This document shows positions 1 through 9,398 of a stretch of DNA of 64,000 nt, piece after piece. Within the stretch, counting starts at the first letter, position 1, and the number at the start of each line of letters is the position of its first letter. Where the stretch lies: the NCBI GenBank assembly GCA_963711675.1, contig CAVQFB010000011.1, forward strand, positions 765,966 through 829,965, read 5' to 3'. The position numbers and the translations under genes are program-made. This stretch comes from CAVQFB01 sp963711675 (lineage in GTDB: Bacteria; Acidobacteriota; Terriglobia; Terriglobales; Acidobacteriaceae). The notes below the pieces were generated by a model that was given only the letters and a program-made list of their open reading frames with translations, had not been told where the DNA came from and made no database searches.

Positions 1-2135
1 CCATTCTTCTGCCAGATCGCAAGCGACTCTTCGAATCCCTGCTTTGCGCCGACGAGGTCCCCTTGCCGTGCATGCAGATTAGCGATGTTGTAACCCGCGA
101 TGGCACCGCTTCCGGTATTCCCGGTTTCCCGGTCCAATTGGAGGGCTTCCTCATAAAGCTTGGTGGCCCCGCGCAGATCCCCCTGCTCCTGTCGCTCGTT
201 GGCGAGGTTCGAGATGGCTGCGGCCTGGCGCGACTTGTCATCGAGTCGGCCGAAGATGGCCAGCGCCTCCCGATGCATTTTTTCGGCGGTAGCGAGGTCG
301 CCCTGGGTTTCATAGACCAGGCCGAGATTGTTGAGCACGGCGGCCTCACCACGTTCCGATCCAATACTTCGAAAAATGGTTTGCGCCTGCTGGTAAAGGC
401 GGATCGATTCGGGTGCATCGGACTGAGCTGTCGCATCCGCCCAGGTGCGCAAAGAGTCGGCTTCGCCGTCCCGGTCTCCGGCTGCCGCGAAGATGTCCCT
501 GGCCTCTCGGCAGTCTGCGATCGCATTTTGCACCTGCTGGAAATAGTCGAACAGCCAGCACTGTTCTTTCCGCGCGTTCGCCAGCATCAGCCGGGCTCCC
601 TGCGTCCTGGCTTTCTCGACGGCCCGAGCCAGGGGTTGCTCTTGATGCTTATAGTCCCCCAGCGCATTCCACGCCGTTGCTTCCTGCAGATCAATGCGCG
701 GATCCTCGGAAGCGGGGGCAGCAAGTTTGCGAAGTGAATCGATCGTAGCGAGAGCATCATGTCCTTTACTGCCGCGGCTCTGCACGGCTGCGAGCCTGAG
801 CCCGTAATCGACGTTGTCGGGAAACAACGTGAAGAGGGCGCGGTAGACGTCGATCGCCTTCTCATATTGGTTATCGATCTCGCGATAGCGGCCTTCCACG
901 GCCAGCCTCTCCTCGCGAGAAAGATTGGCAGCCAATTCATACCCTTGCCGGGCTTCCTGTTGAGCCTTTTTCTCGAAACCCAATCGGAACCACGCCTCTG
1001 CCAGCGCAGAGTGCGCCAGGGAATACTTCGGGTCGGCGGCCACCGACCGCTGCAAAAGATCGCGAGCTTCAAGGACATCGAACACGCGCAGTCGAGCCAG
1101 CCCTTCCGAATAAAGGCGGGCAGCTTCACGGCCGGAAGGCAAGGAGGCACGGACGCTCACTGCCTCCACCGGAGAAACCGCTTCTACCCCAAGCTTCTCG
1201 CGCAAACGGGAACCCGCCTGCGACACTACGTCAAACAGGTCAGCCTCGCTACCAACCACGGCGACGTCAGCGATAGTCTCCCCGGCAACGGTATCTTGCA
1301 GGCGCAGATCGAGGCGGATGCGGCCGTTCGACTTTTCACCGAGTACCGTGTAGGAGCCGAGGACGACGAGGTCACTGTCCAGATTCTTGTGCAAGCGGGC
1401 AAGCGTATTCCGGGATAGGCTGTCAGCATCCACCAGAGGAAGATCGAGCTTCGTGCGCGCGATATCTTCCCCCGAAACGGGCCGCAATTTTTCTCCGGCC
1501 ACCAGTTCAGTGCTCAGCATTTCCGCCAAAGCCGTGGACAGCCAGCCCTCTTCTGGGCGTCCCGACAAGTTGCGAAATCCGAGAACTGCGATGGAACGGC
1601 GAGCCACAGGGTTTGCCCCGGTCGAACTAGTGGCAGGCGGGTGCATCTTCGGCCGAAGGTAGAAACGGTATCCAAGCAGGCTCGCAGCCAGCAAAATTGC
1701 CAGGCCAGCCGAAAGGAACCAGCGCCCGTGCTGGGGCTTCTCCTCTTCTTCTATGGTGACCCTTTGAATGGAGTGACTCTGGACAACCAGGTCACCTTCT
1801 CCTTCAGCGACGTGCCGCACCTTCTGCGCAAAGCGGTAACCCCGGCCGGGAACGGTGGCAATGTAGTGCGCATTCTGGGCTGAGTCTCCCAGCGCCTTTC
1901 TCAAAACGAAGATGTTCTGGGAGAGATTGGCCTCCTCGACGAAGGTGTCGGGCCACAGACGCTTCATCAGATCGTCCTTGAGCACGACCCGTTCGCTGTG
2001 GTCCACCAGGATCAAGAGGGTCTCAAAGACCTTTGGGGGCAGCGGAATTGGTTCTTCTCCGCGAAAAAGCAAGCGTTCTTCGGGATCAATCCGGTATGGC
2101 CCGAATTCGTAGAAGTGCTTGCTCTCATTGGCCAT
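1..2135 (-). CDS. CadC-like winged-helix regulator with TPR domain (3' end off window)
   Basis: A long open frame runs on the minus strand from an ATG at 2135 to the window edge, so the C-terminus is missing. About 710 residues are visible. Residues ~5-105 form an OmpR/PhoB-type winged helix, with FGPYRIDPEERLLFRG near the start and the typical ending TVPGRGYRF. One transmembrane helix follows at ~140-160. A periplasmic part of the type seen in membrane-bound CadC regulators comes next (VARRSIAVLGFRNLSG), then TPR repeats such as AVLNNLGLVYETQGDLATAE. This is the usual architecture of acidobacterial one-component membrane regulators, which sense an envelope signal and bind DNA in the cytoplasm. 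The gene is divergent from the exported-protein genes that begin at 2423 and is a reasonable candidate for their regulator, although no operator was identified. Confidence 0.9.
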   Translation of the reverse strand, partial: MANESKHFYEFGPYRIDPEERLLFRGEEPIPLPPKVFETLLILVDHSERVVLKDDLMKRLWPDTFVEEANLSQNIFVLRKALGDSAQNAHYIATVPGRGYRFAQKVRHVAEGEGDLVVQSHSIQRVTIEEEEKPQHGRWFLSAGLAILLAASLLGYRFYLRPKMHPPATSSTGANPVARRSIAVLGFRNLSGRPEEGWLSTALAEMLSTELVAGEKLRPVSGEDIARTKLDLPLVDADSLSRNTLARLHKNLDSDLVVLGSYTVLGEKSNGRIRLDLRLQDTVAGETIADVAVVGSEADLFDVVSQAGSRLREKLGVEAVSPVEAVSVRASLPSGREAARLYSEGLARLRVFDVLEARDLLQRSVAADPKYSLAHSALAEAWFRLGFEKKAQQEARQGYELAANLSREERLAVEGRYREIDNQYEKAIDVYRALFTLFPDNVDYGLRLAAVQSRGSKGHDALATIDSLRKLAAPASEDPRIDLQEATAWNALGDYKHQEQPLARAVEKARTQGARLMLANARKEQCWLFDYFQQVQNAIADCREARDIFAAAGDRDGEADSLRTWADATAQSDAPESIRLYQQAQTIFRSIGSERGEAAVLNNLGLVYETQGDLATAEKMHREALAIFGRLDDKSRQAAAISNLANERQEQGDLRGATKLYEEALQLDRETGNTGSGAIAGYNIANLHARQGDLVGAKQGFEESLAIWQKN

Positions 2136-2422
2136 AGCAGCTCTTGAACAGTTCCTGAGAACTTTTTGAGGCGTTCCTAAAGACTGCGGAGCCAGCTTGC
2201 GGGCAGGATGCGTCGCGTGGGGGCACACGGCGGAACGCCATGGGCTGCAAATCTAGCACGGCAACCGGCTGGGGGCAACGAGTCGCGAGGGGCGCTAGTG
2301 GCTTAGTCGCTGCCATTCGGACGGTAGTGAGGAATTTGCCACAGTCAGTTTTCTTGACACGACACCGCCAGCATTCCGGCACGGACCAAGGCTGGTTGCT
2401 GGCAAACCAAGTGGAGGCTGGA

Positions 2423-2713
2423 ATGGCGAAGAGAACCACTCGAATCACGGTTGAGACCAGACGCACGCTCATTATTCAAAGAGCGAACCCGGTACGTGCC
2501 TGGTGCTCACATTGCGCGGCAGAAGTAGACACAGTCGTGCTGGACGCCGCCGGCGTTCTGGCGCAAGTGGATGACAGCACGATCCAACAATGGCTGGACT
2601 CTGAGGAACTGCACGCGGCCCAGATGAAGGATGGAATGGCACGAATCTGTCTGGATTCTCTGCTGAGATCAGCAAGTCGGGCTCTTCCCCAAACCATAGA
2701 TCCAAAACTCTAA
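2423..2713 (+). CDS. small conserved protein with CxxC motif
   Basis: A 96-residue protein starts at ATG 2423, about 5 bases after GTGGAGG. A longer in-frame start at 2240 lacks such a site, so the shorter form is preferred. The N-terminal third is basic and carries a CxxC pair in AWCSHCAAEV (residues ~29-38), compatible with metal binding or redox chemistry. The rest is predicted helical (DDSTIQQWLDSEELH). No signal peptide or membrane helix is seen. It is the first gene of the plus-strand series after the divergent CadC-like regulator and lies 15 bp before the next gene. No function is assigned. It resembles small acidobacterial proteins found near CadC-like regulators, but that is a family impression only. 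Confidence 0.6.
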   Translation: MAKRTTRITVETRRTLIIQRANPVRAWCSHCAAEVDTVVLDAAGVLAQVDDSTIQQWLDSEELHAAQMKDGMARICLDSLLRSASRALPQTIDPKL

Positions 2714-2728
2714 AAGAAGGAGACTGTT

Positions 2729-3970
2729 ATGAACTTACTGCGGCATCAACGTCTTACGGCCTGTCTACGACCAACGACTTCGCCAGTGCTGGCAGTCGCG
2801 CTTGTTCTGGCGATGCTGGTGTCTTTCGGCTTTGCACAACAAGCAGCAAAACCACTTACGAATGACGACGTTGTCTCGATGGTGAAGAGCTCCCTTCCAG
2901 AGGAAGTGATTCTGAACGCTCTTCAAGCAAACGATACGAATTTCGACACATCCGCGAGCGGGTTGATCGCGTTGAAGAACGCAGGAATAAGTTCCAAATT
3001 GATGTCCGCGATGCTGGCCGCCGCGGCGGCGAAGAAGAATCCGCCGAGTTCGCAGCCGGCAGCAGCCGGACAACCCTTGGGCCTTTCTGCGAGCGGTAAT
3101 GGTTCTGCTGCCCAGTCACCCGCCGCCGGTCTGGCCCAGTTCGGCCAGGTTATGAAAGCGATGATGGGCGGCGGACAACCCGGCCTACCGAACGGCGGCG
3201 GCGGCCTAGGCGGGCTTGCCGCACTCAGCACCACGGCTTCGCTTCCAGCAGGGGGGATGCCCGTCGTGGGATTCCTGGAGGCTACCGGACGCAAGGACTT
3301 GACGCCGGAACGGACCTTTGTTGCTCAGACAAAATCGAAGGCTGATTCGCTGAAGAACATCGCCGTGGATAGCGCGACAAAATCAACTCTGGAAGCCGGC
3401 ATCAATCAAGCCTGGTATACGACCGCTGAGCATATGGGTTCTGGCTTTGGAGGCTCGGTTGCCAGCAATGCGATCTGGCAAACCTCGAATGATGTTGCCG
3501 CCGGGGTACTCGCCCGCCGCTTCAAACCCTCTTCCAAGTATGTCTGGGCACTTTCTGGCGTGAGTTCGTCAGTGGTCGCTTCGTCGAACCTGCCGAAGTT
3601 TGATCTGAGCTATGCCAATCTGCCTGGCGTTAACGCGGATGAATTCGAACCTGCGATTGTGAAGCTATCTCCTTCGAACAATGCTTGGAGACTGGTCGGG
3701 GCCACCAATGCGAAGTCTGACACCGTGCTCACCACCGCCCCGGAGTGGCAGGTCTACTCATCGTTCATAGAAGACCGGGTACCCGCCACGGTAAGCAAGG
3801 TCGCTTCCGGGCATACGCAAATCTCACCGAATGCAGCACTCGCCGCTGGCGAATACGCGGTCGTGTTGCGTCCCATTTCAAAAGCCAAGAAATTTTCCGG
3901 TGCTGAGGTGGCAGAAAACCAGGGTGGTGGTCTGCTCTTCAATTCCGCATGGTCTTTCTCGGTGAAGTAA
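2729..3970 (+). CDS. exported protein of unknown function
   Basis: A 413-residue protein with ribosome site AAGGAG before ATG 2729. A hydrophobic signal segment (residues ~20-36, ending FGFAQQ) is followed by a helical module beginning LTNDDVVSMVKSSLPEEVIL (residues ~43-100). That module recurs in secreted acidobacterial proteins and has no known function that I can name. A low-complexity Gly/Pro/Ala/Gln linker spans ~100-170. The remaining ~240 residues look like a beta-rich C-terminal domain (for example KYVWALSGVSSSVVASS). Its C-terminus lies 35 bp before the next exported gene at 4006, so co-transcription is likely. It probably acts in the periplasm or at the cell surface. Confidence 0.82.
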   Translation: MNLLRHQRLTACLRPTTSPVLAVALVLAMLVSFGFAQQAAKPLTNDDVVSMVKSSLPEEVILNALQANDTNFDTSASGLIALKNAGISSKLMSAMLAAAAAKKNPPSSQPAAAGQPLGLSASGNGSAAQSPAAGLAQFGQVMKAMMGGGQPGLPNGGGGLGGLAALSTTASLPAGGMPVVGFLEATGRKDLTPERTFVAQTKSKADSLKNIAVDSATKSTLEAGINQAWYTTAEHMGSGFGGSVASNAIWQTSNDVAAGVLARRFKPSSKYVWALSGVSSSVVASSNLPKFDLSYANLPGVNADEFEPAIVKLSPSNNAWRLVGATNAKSDTVLTTAPEWQVYSSFIEDRVPATVSKVASGHTQISPNAALAAGEYAVVLRPISKAKKFSGAEVAENQGGGLLFNSAWSFSVK

Positions 3971-4005
3971 AAGAAACGCTGACCCGTGGGCGACGGAGGA
4001 CTCCG

Positions 4006-6450
4006 ATGACTAGCACACAGCGACTCGCAGCAATCCTCGCGGTATTGACGATGGCCATGTCAGAAACGCTGGCACAAGGGACGAATTCGACTCCTGCCAT
4101 CACGGTTGAAGCCGTCCCAGCGTGCGTTATTCAGAGCACACCAGTGATCGTCGACGGTACAGCGAGGAACTCAGGAGGCGGAAAAACGGTCGCCATCAGC
4201 ATCGCGCCTCCGTCCTCCAACGGTGCGCCGGTCAAGCTGGCCGCTCCGCTGCAGGGGGACGGGACGTTCTTTGCGGACTACGCTCCTCCTGGCTTGGGCA
4301 ACTATGTGGTGACTGCCACGAGCCTGCAGGGGACCGCAACCGCGAAGGCATCATTCCAGGTGGTGTCACCTCCGGTGATCAAGGTGGATGTGGCGCCCCG
4401 TTCTGTAACCGCGGAGCCGCAGAGCTGTTCTGCTTCCGCCACCACACCGCATACCAGGATTACGATCAGCGGCCACACAGACATGGTTTGCGGCGAGCGA
4501 GCGGTGAGAATCCTGGTCACCCCGCCAGCCCCGGATCATCCGCACTCGGTAAGTGTTCAGGCGGATAACACCGGCAATTTTCTATGGTCGGAGGATGCGC
4601 CTTCTTCTCCGGGAACCTACCGTGTACAAGCCCTGGCGCCCGGCGGCCGAGCGACTTCGGAGTCGACATTCCAGGTTGAGAGGCCTGAATCGGATAAGGG
4701 CAACCCGATTGAACTGGCAATTGTCTCAGCCCCGCCAGGGCTGGGCGATGAAGTGATCTTCAAAGGTATGACTCCGGTCGACGGCACCGGCCCGCTACGG
4801 GCGACTGTCAAGCCTCCGTCCGGTCCAAACATCCCTGTGAGTGTGCCCGTGCAACCGGATGGCAGCTTTCAATTCTGCATGAATAACACTTCCCAGTCGG
4901 GAAACTACAACGTTTGCGCAGAATCGCCAGGAGGCAGGTTCAGCCGGAAGCTCAGCTTCAAAGTCGACGCGGGCATGCAGCCGCCTGACACCGATCCCGA
5001 ACTCGGGAAGATGGCAGTCGAACTCGTGGACCAGATCAAGGAACTGAACAACGCACTGCCCGCGTCTCCCGCCACGGAAGGACTGGACAAAGACTTAACC
5101 GACGTACAGGCTGCGCTGCTCGACAGTCTGAAACAAATCGCTGAATTCGATACGAAGTTGCACGAGATCCTGAACTTGCGCAACGACTATCCGATGGCGG
5201 GACCGGCATACGATGCCCTGCTCAAACAGCTGGAGGATTTCCAGGACGAAGCCTGGAAAGAAGAGGTGAAGATCAGCGCTCTGCTGCAAACGAGCAAGCC
5301 CGATGAAGTGAAGTGCGACAACACAGCCCTCATCGTGGAGGAACTTAATGATCTTGCCGAACTGATCTCGACGATTCAAAAACCGATGGAAGAGGTGGCT
5401 AACTGGGAGGCATCGACTGTAAAAGGAGCTGGGCTCGAGGATCCCGGTCACTATTGCCAGGGGATTGCCAATCCTAACGGCCAGATCCAACCGGAATCGC
5501 CGACCAAGCTGCAGTTCACCAAGGCACTCGAGGGTATCGACCCCGGTGACAAGCCTGTGCAGTATTTCAACACCGTATTAAAGGAGGTCCAGAATGTCAT
5601 TTCCCGAAACTCCGAGCTGGTCTTTGACGCTTATTGTCAGAAGTTCGAAGGTCCGGTCAGCGGAACCATGGATGCAGACGTGGAAACCGGCGGCACACGC
5701 TGGTGGCGTTACCGCATCCAGCTCGACGGTGCTCTGACGCTGCGCTATCCCAAAGGAGCCACGGGAGCGGTGCAGTTGTCGGGAGAATTTCAAGGTACCG
5801 CGACCCACATCGAGGTGTGGGAGAACTCTTACGCTGTGCTGTTCCCTGACTTACTGCGGGGGATCGGTGCAACTTACATCCACAAGGTCTCTGCGGCAGT
5901 CACTCCGGCCGGGCCACATCCGGTGAAGATGGGATTTGGGGCCAACTCCCCGGAAGCAACATCGTCGGCGGACTTCCCAGCTCAGAAGGGTACGCCAACC
6001 TTTGGGCCGGCCGATTTCAGAATCCCCGTCAAAGGAACGATCGAGAAGAACTCGGTCGTTCTCACCCTCGAGCCCGCAACCCACGATTTTGAGGAAGACG
6101 TAATGAAAATGCGGGCCAAGTATCTGATCTTTTCCATGATGACGCTGGCCCCTAACTTCCAGGAGATCGACTTCCCGCCCTACAAAAATGCGCGCTTCAT
6201 GCTGATGAGAGCTTTCGAAGGAGAGCGAGTCGAGTTCCCTCTTAAGATCAACCCGAACTCGATGGAGATCTCGAAAGCCTTCGCTCCTCCGCCGCATGGT
6301 GGGCCGATAGGAACCAGGAGCCGTGCGACTGCCACTTACACGCTTAATGTCAGGGCGTGTAATCCGGGCTGTCTTTCAAATAACCCGTCACCCCGGTCCA
6401 TCTCGGCGAACGGAAAGAAAGCACCTGCCAAAATTGTCGCGAAGCACTAA
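4006..6450 (+). CDS. large exported protein with Ig-like repeats
   Basis: The chosen start is ATG 4006, preceded by GGAGGA. An in-frame upstream start at 3949 would overlap the previous gene and lacks a ribosome site. The 814-residue product has a signal peptide (LAAILAVLTMAMSETLAQ). Three or four similar ~100-residue beta-sandwich repeats follow, seen as recurring phrases such as SSNGAPVKLAAPLQGDGTFFADY, here cited in part as GDGTFFADYAPPG, and GNFLWSEDAPSSPGTYRVQA. Next come an acidic helical stretch, probably coiled-coil (residues ~345-440, ELVDQIKELNNALP), and a long C-terminal region without recognised motifs. It is likely secreted or periplasmic with an adhesive or structural role, which is inferred only from architecture. 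Confidence 0.83.
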   Translation: MTSTQRLAAILAVLTMAMSETLAQGTNSTPAITVEAVPACVIQSTPVIVDGTARNSGGGKTVAISIAPPSSNGAPVKLAAPLQGDGTFFADYAPPGLGNYVVTATSLQGTATAKASFQVVSPPVIKVDVAPRSVTAEPQSCSASATTPHTRITISGHTDMVCGERAVRILVTPPAPDHPHSVSVQADNTGNFLWSEDAPSSPGTYRVQALAPGGRATSESTFQVERPESDKGNPIELAIVSAPPGLGDEVIFKGMTPVDGTGPLRATVKPPSGPNIPVSVPVQPDGSFQFCMNNTSQSGNYNVCAESPGGRFSRKLSFKVDAGMQPPDTDPELGKMAVELVDQIKELNNALPASPATEGLDKDLTDVQAALLDSLKQIAEFDTKLHEILNLRNDYPMAGPAYDALLKQLEDFQDEAWKEEVKISALLQTSKPDEVKCDNTALIVEELNDLAELISTIQKPMEEVANWEASTVKGAGLEDPGHYCQGIANPNGQIQPESPTKLQFTKALEGIDPGDKPVQYFNTVLKEVQNVISRNSELVFDAYCQKFEGPVSGTMDADVETGGTRWWRYRIQLDGALTLRYPKGATGAVQLSGEFQGTATHIEVWENSYAVLFPDLLRGIGATYIHKVSAAVTPAGPHPVKMGFGANSPEATSSADFPAQKGTPTFGPADFRIPVKGTIEKNSVVLTLEPATHDFEEDVMKMRAKYLIFSMMTLAPNFQEIDFPPYKNARFMLMRAFEGERVEFPLKINPNSMEISKAFAPPPHGGPIGTRSRATATYTLNVRACNPGCLSNNPSPRSISANGKKAPAKIVAKH

Positions 6451-6473
6451 AGGTAAGTAAAGGTAAACATGCC

Positions 6474-7925
6474 ATGAACTCATTTTGCACAAAATGCGGC
6501 GCTCGATTCGGAGAAGCAGGAAGGTTCTGTTACGCGTGTGGCGCACCTAGAGCTCCACAGACCGCGGTTACCATTCGCGAGGAAGCACTTCGGCACACGA
6601 GCGGCGTTCCGAGCGGCACTATTGACGCCGCGACCGCTGTTCCGACAAGCACGAGCCAGAAGTCTGGGCGAAGCCTGTTTTGGGTTGTCAGCATCGTCAT
6701 GGGCTCTTTGCTTCTTCTTGGGTTGCTCGGATTGGGTGGCTGCGTCTACATGGCATTTCGAATCAAGAACACGTCCGTGCAAGAGGCTCGGTCGCTTAGC
6801 CAGGAAGCCCAAGACCTTGTCAACGATCCCGATGTTTCGACCCATGACGACACCACAGAGAGTCGCGAGCCAAAGCTCGGTGTCGAGCCGACTGTCGCCC
6901 ACTGTCCTGGTGCTCCTACCCCTAGCGCCGGCGGTCAGGCAGCAATCGTTCCACTGCATCCGGGCCTAACCATTGTGGACGCCTGGCACACTTTCGACGG
7001 GGACTACGAGCTGATCGAAAACATCGATTCCATCGCCCCGGACTCGGTACGGCTATTCCTCTCGGATGGCAAGAATCACAATGAAGCCTACCGCACGGTA
7101 TGTCGTGAGGACCTTCAGAAAGCCCACACTTACAAGACGGGCTTCGGGACAGGTGACCCGGAGGTGTTCCCGGGTTCGACCCTTTTCAGCGTATCCGCGA
7201 AGGTGCTTAACGACCTGAAGACCAAGGGCAGGGCTGACTTCACCTACACGCAGACAGTCGACGAGGGGGACGAGCAGGCAGGAAGAACGGCCTCACGTCG
7301 ATTTGTTCACGACGGATTTACCTGGGATGAATGGAGTGGCGAGATTCTTCGGGTCGAAGAGGGGGACGTGCAGGTTCCGGTGATTGTGAATGACCAGCGA
7401 GTCCAGCTACCTGCCGTCCACGCAAAGGGCATGCTCGGGAAAGAACTAACTGAGCTTTGGGTGGTCGACGACCCTCTTGATCCTGTGACGCTCCGCTTCG
7501 CTCAGCCCAGCAGCAAGTTCTCACTCCAGGTGGTCAAACTCTCATTCGCCGGCGAGGCGCAAATCGAAGAGTCTCTGAAGAAAAAGGGAACCGCCGAAAT
7601 CCACGGAATATATTTCGATTTCGGCAGCGATGAAATTCGCAGCGAGTCGGAGCCGGTGCTCAAGGAAATCGCCGACACCATGACGGGAAATCCGGCGTGG
7701 AACCTGCACATCGAAGGCCATACCGACAACATCGGCGGAGATCAATACAACCAAGCGCTCTCTGAACGACGAGCTGCGGCGGTGAAGGTGGCACTCGTCG
7801 AACGCTACCACATCACGGATTCGCGCCTGACGACAGCGGGGTTTGGCGCATCGCGGCCCAAGGAAAGCAACGATACGCTCGAAGGGCGTGCACGCAACCG
7901 CCGCGTCGAGCTCGTCCGTCAATGA
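6474..7925 (+). CDS. zinc-ribbon, single-pass membrane protein with OmpA C-terminal domain
   Basis: 483 residues. The N-terminus is a double-CxxC zinc ribbon (FCTKCGARF ... FCYACGAP). It is followed by a Ser/Thr-rich linker, one transmembrane helix at ~67-92 (FWVVSIVMGSLLLLGLLGL) and a long extracytoplasmic region. The last ~115 residues are an OmpA-like peptidoglycan-binding domain: IYFDFGSDEIRSES, then HIEGHTDNIGGDQYNQALSERRA and the terminal GRARNRRVEL, with the Asp/Arg positions typical of diaminopimelate recognition. The protein therefore probably spans the inner membrane with the ribbon in the cytoplasm and grips the cell wall. Its stop overlaps a possible in-frame upstream start of the next gene, consistent with an operon. 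Confidence 0.9.
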   Translation: MNSFCTKCGARFGEAGRFCYACGAPRAPQTAVTIREEALRHTSGVPSGTIDAATAVPTSTSQKSGRSLFWVVSIVMGSLLLLGLLGLGGCVYMAFRIKNTSVQEARSLSQEAQDLVNDPDVSTHDDTTESREPKLGVEPTVAHCPGAPTPSAGGQAAIVPLHPGLTIVDAWHTFDGDYELIENIDSIAPDSVRLFLSDGKNHNEAYRTVCREDLQKAHTYKTGFGTGDPEVFPGSTLFSVSAKVLNDLKTKGRADFTYTQTVDEGDEQAGRTASRRFVHDGFTWDEWSGEILRVEEGDVQVPVIVNDQRVQLPAVHAKGMLGKELTELWVVDDPLDPVTLRFAQPSSKFSLQVVKLSFAGEAQIEESLKKKGTAEIHGIYFDFGSDEIRSESEPVLKEIADTMTGNPAWNLHIEGHTDNIGGDQYNQALSERRAAAVKVALVERYHITDSRLTTAGFGASRPKESNDTLEGRARNRRVELVRQ

Positions 7926-7957
7926 CAGGCTCTTATAACAATCGAAAGGTGCAGCCC

Positions 7958-8611
7958 ATGATGAAAAAGAATGAACACAGTTCTACATGCTGTATTCCGC
8001 TCCTGATCACGGTTCTGACATGCGGAATCCTCGCCCACGCGCAAGGATTCTCTGCCGATCTCGTGGATGCAAGCGTCCATGCAATGCCACCGCAGCATAT
8101 TCCGGTGCGCGTGCAGGGTGACAAGATGCGGATGGAAATGACCGACCTTGAGTCACCCGGTTCTTCCGCGATCCTGTTGATCGACTTTGCGCAGCATTGG
8201 GCGGTTGTAGCCTTACCCGAGCAGCACGTTTACATCGATGCCACTACGGTCAGGTTCGGTAGGAAGATCGACTGGCAACTCTTCCGGCCGCAAAGCGCGG
8301 ACGATGCCTGCTCCACCTGGACAAAGACTCCCGCGCAGAAGACGTCCATTGAGTGCAAGAAGGTTGGTCCGGAAACGGTTGATGGAAGGGCCGCGTATAA
8401 GTACCAGGTCAGCGGACTTGGCGGCGCAGGGGAAGGATTCGTATGGATAGACCAGAACCTGCGCGTGCTCCTAAAGATGGACGCGGAAGGGACTCATCTG
8501 GTAATGCGGGATCTTCAGGAAGGGCCACAAGGGGCCAGTTTGTTCGAGATTCCGGCGGGATATCAAAAGGTAAACTTCGCGGGTATGGGTCTGGATTCGC
8601 ACCAACGATAA
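7958..8611 (+). CDS. exported DUF4412-like protein
   Basis: The start is set at ATG 7958, with GAAAGG about 9 bases upstream. An alternative ATG at 7922 overlaps the previous stop. The 217-residue product has a short signal peptide ending at AHAQG. The mature part reads as a small beta-rich domain with phrases typical of DUF4412-like proteins: VRVQGDKMRMEMTDL, then LIDFAQHWAVVALPEQHVYID, and YQVSGLGGAGEGFVWID. The fold is often compared with LolA/LppX-type carriers, but no ligand is known. It sits in the middle of the exported-protein run and very likely works in the periplasm. The family name is tentative. Confidence 0.78.
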   Translation: MMKKNEHSSTCCIPLLITVLTCGILAHAQGFSADLVDASVHAMPPQHIPVRVQGDKMRMEMTDLESPGSSAILLIDFAQHWAVVALPEQHVYIDATTVRFGRKIDWQLFRPQSADDACSTWTKTPAQKTSIECKKVGPETVDGRAAYKYQVSGLGGAGEGFVWIDQNLRVLLKMDAEGTHLVMRDLQEGPQGASLFEIPAGYQKVNFAGMGLDSHQR

Positions 8612-8622
8612 AAAGGAGATGG

Positions 8623-9336
8623 ATGATGAAAACTCTTGCAGAACGGATTCTCAAGCATGGACTACTGTTTGCGATTTTCCTTGGCGTCGCACACCCTCAG
8701 GGTATTGGGAAGAAGTTTGTCGTCGGCCGCGGAAGTCTCTGCGTGACGGAGGGGGCAATTGACAAGGCGGCCGGTGATCGCCTCTCGGTAAATGTCCCCA
8801 AGATGCGCGCCTACGTAAACACCTGGGTGTCGCAGCTGGTTGAAGTGCACTTTACCTATCTCGGCGCCACGGCCCAGGAATCGCGCCTGGCCTCCGGACA
8901 AACCCGACGCCAGTTTGGACTGAAACTCCGCGCTCAGGATCCCTGCAACCTGGTATATGCCATGTGGCGGATCGAGCCGGAGTCGAAGCTGGTGGTCTCC
9001 GTAAAGAGAAATCCCACCGAACACACGAGTGCCGAGTGTGGGAACCGCGGCTACCAGAACATCAAGCCACGCCACGCCGCTGCTGTCCCTTTCTTGCGGC
9101 CTGGAGATACGCACACTCTTCGCGGAGAAATGAACGGAGAAGAACTGCGGGTATTTATCGATGATGCCGAGATTTGGGAGGGCAGCGTAGGGCCGGAGGC
9201 GATTGGCTTCGAAGGGCCAGTGGGCATTCGCTCTGACAACGCGCGACTGGAGTTCGACCTCAAGGCTGGCGAATTCGTCGGAATCCATCCCGACCACGAA
9301 ACTTCCTGCAAGTCTGGTGCTGAAGCGTCGGAGTGA
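8623..9336 (+). CDS. exported protein, possible jelly-roll domain
   Basis: AAGGAG at 8613-8618 precedes two adjacent ATGs at 8623 and 8626, so either could be used. A longer in-frame ORF beginning at 8443 lies inside the previous gene and is rejected. The 237-residue product has a signal peptide (HGLLFAIFLGVAHPQ). The mature protein has alternating beta-strand character and an ending like that of concanavalin-type jelly rolls (VFIDDAEIWEGSVGPEA, then GFEGPVGIRSDNARLEFDL). It contains three cysteines in the mature part (SLCVTEG, DPCNLVY, AECGNRG). A carbohydrate-related role is possible but is only a fold guess. Confidence 0.78.
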   Translation: MMKTLAERILKHGLLFAIFLGVAHPQGIGKKFVVGRGSLCVTEGAIDKAAGDRLSVNVPKMRAYVNTWVSQLVEVHFTYLGATAQESRLASGQTRRQFGLKLRAQDPCNLVYAMWRIEPESKLVVSVKRNPTEHTSAECGNRGYQNIKPRHAAAVPFLRPGDTHTLRGEMNGEELRVFIDDAEIWEGSVGPEAIGFEGPVGIRSDNARLEFDLKAGEFVGIHPDHETSCKSGAEASE

Positions 9337-9398
9337 GCACTGCAAACCAGGTCAAAGCCAAGGAGTCCTCTCGTGAGGGGCTCCACCAAGGAGATACC

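Noticed and set aside
5851..6297. 148-codon minus-strand frame inside the Ig-repeat gene
   Set aside because: Antisense shadow; composition and lack of a ribosome site do not support it.
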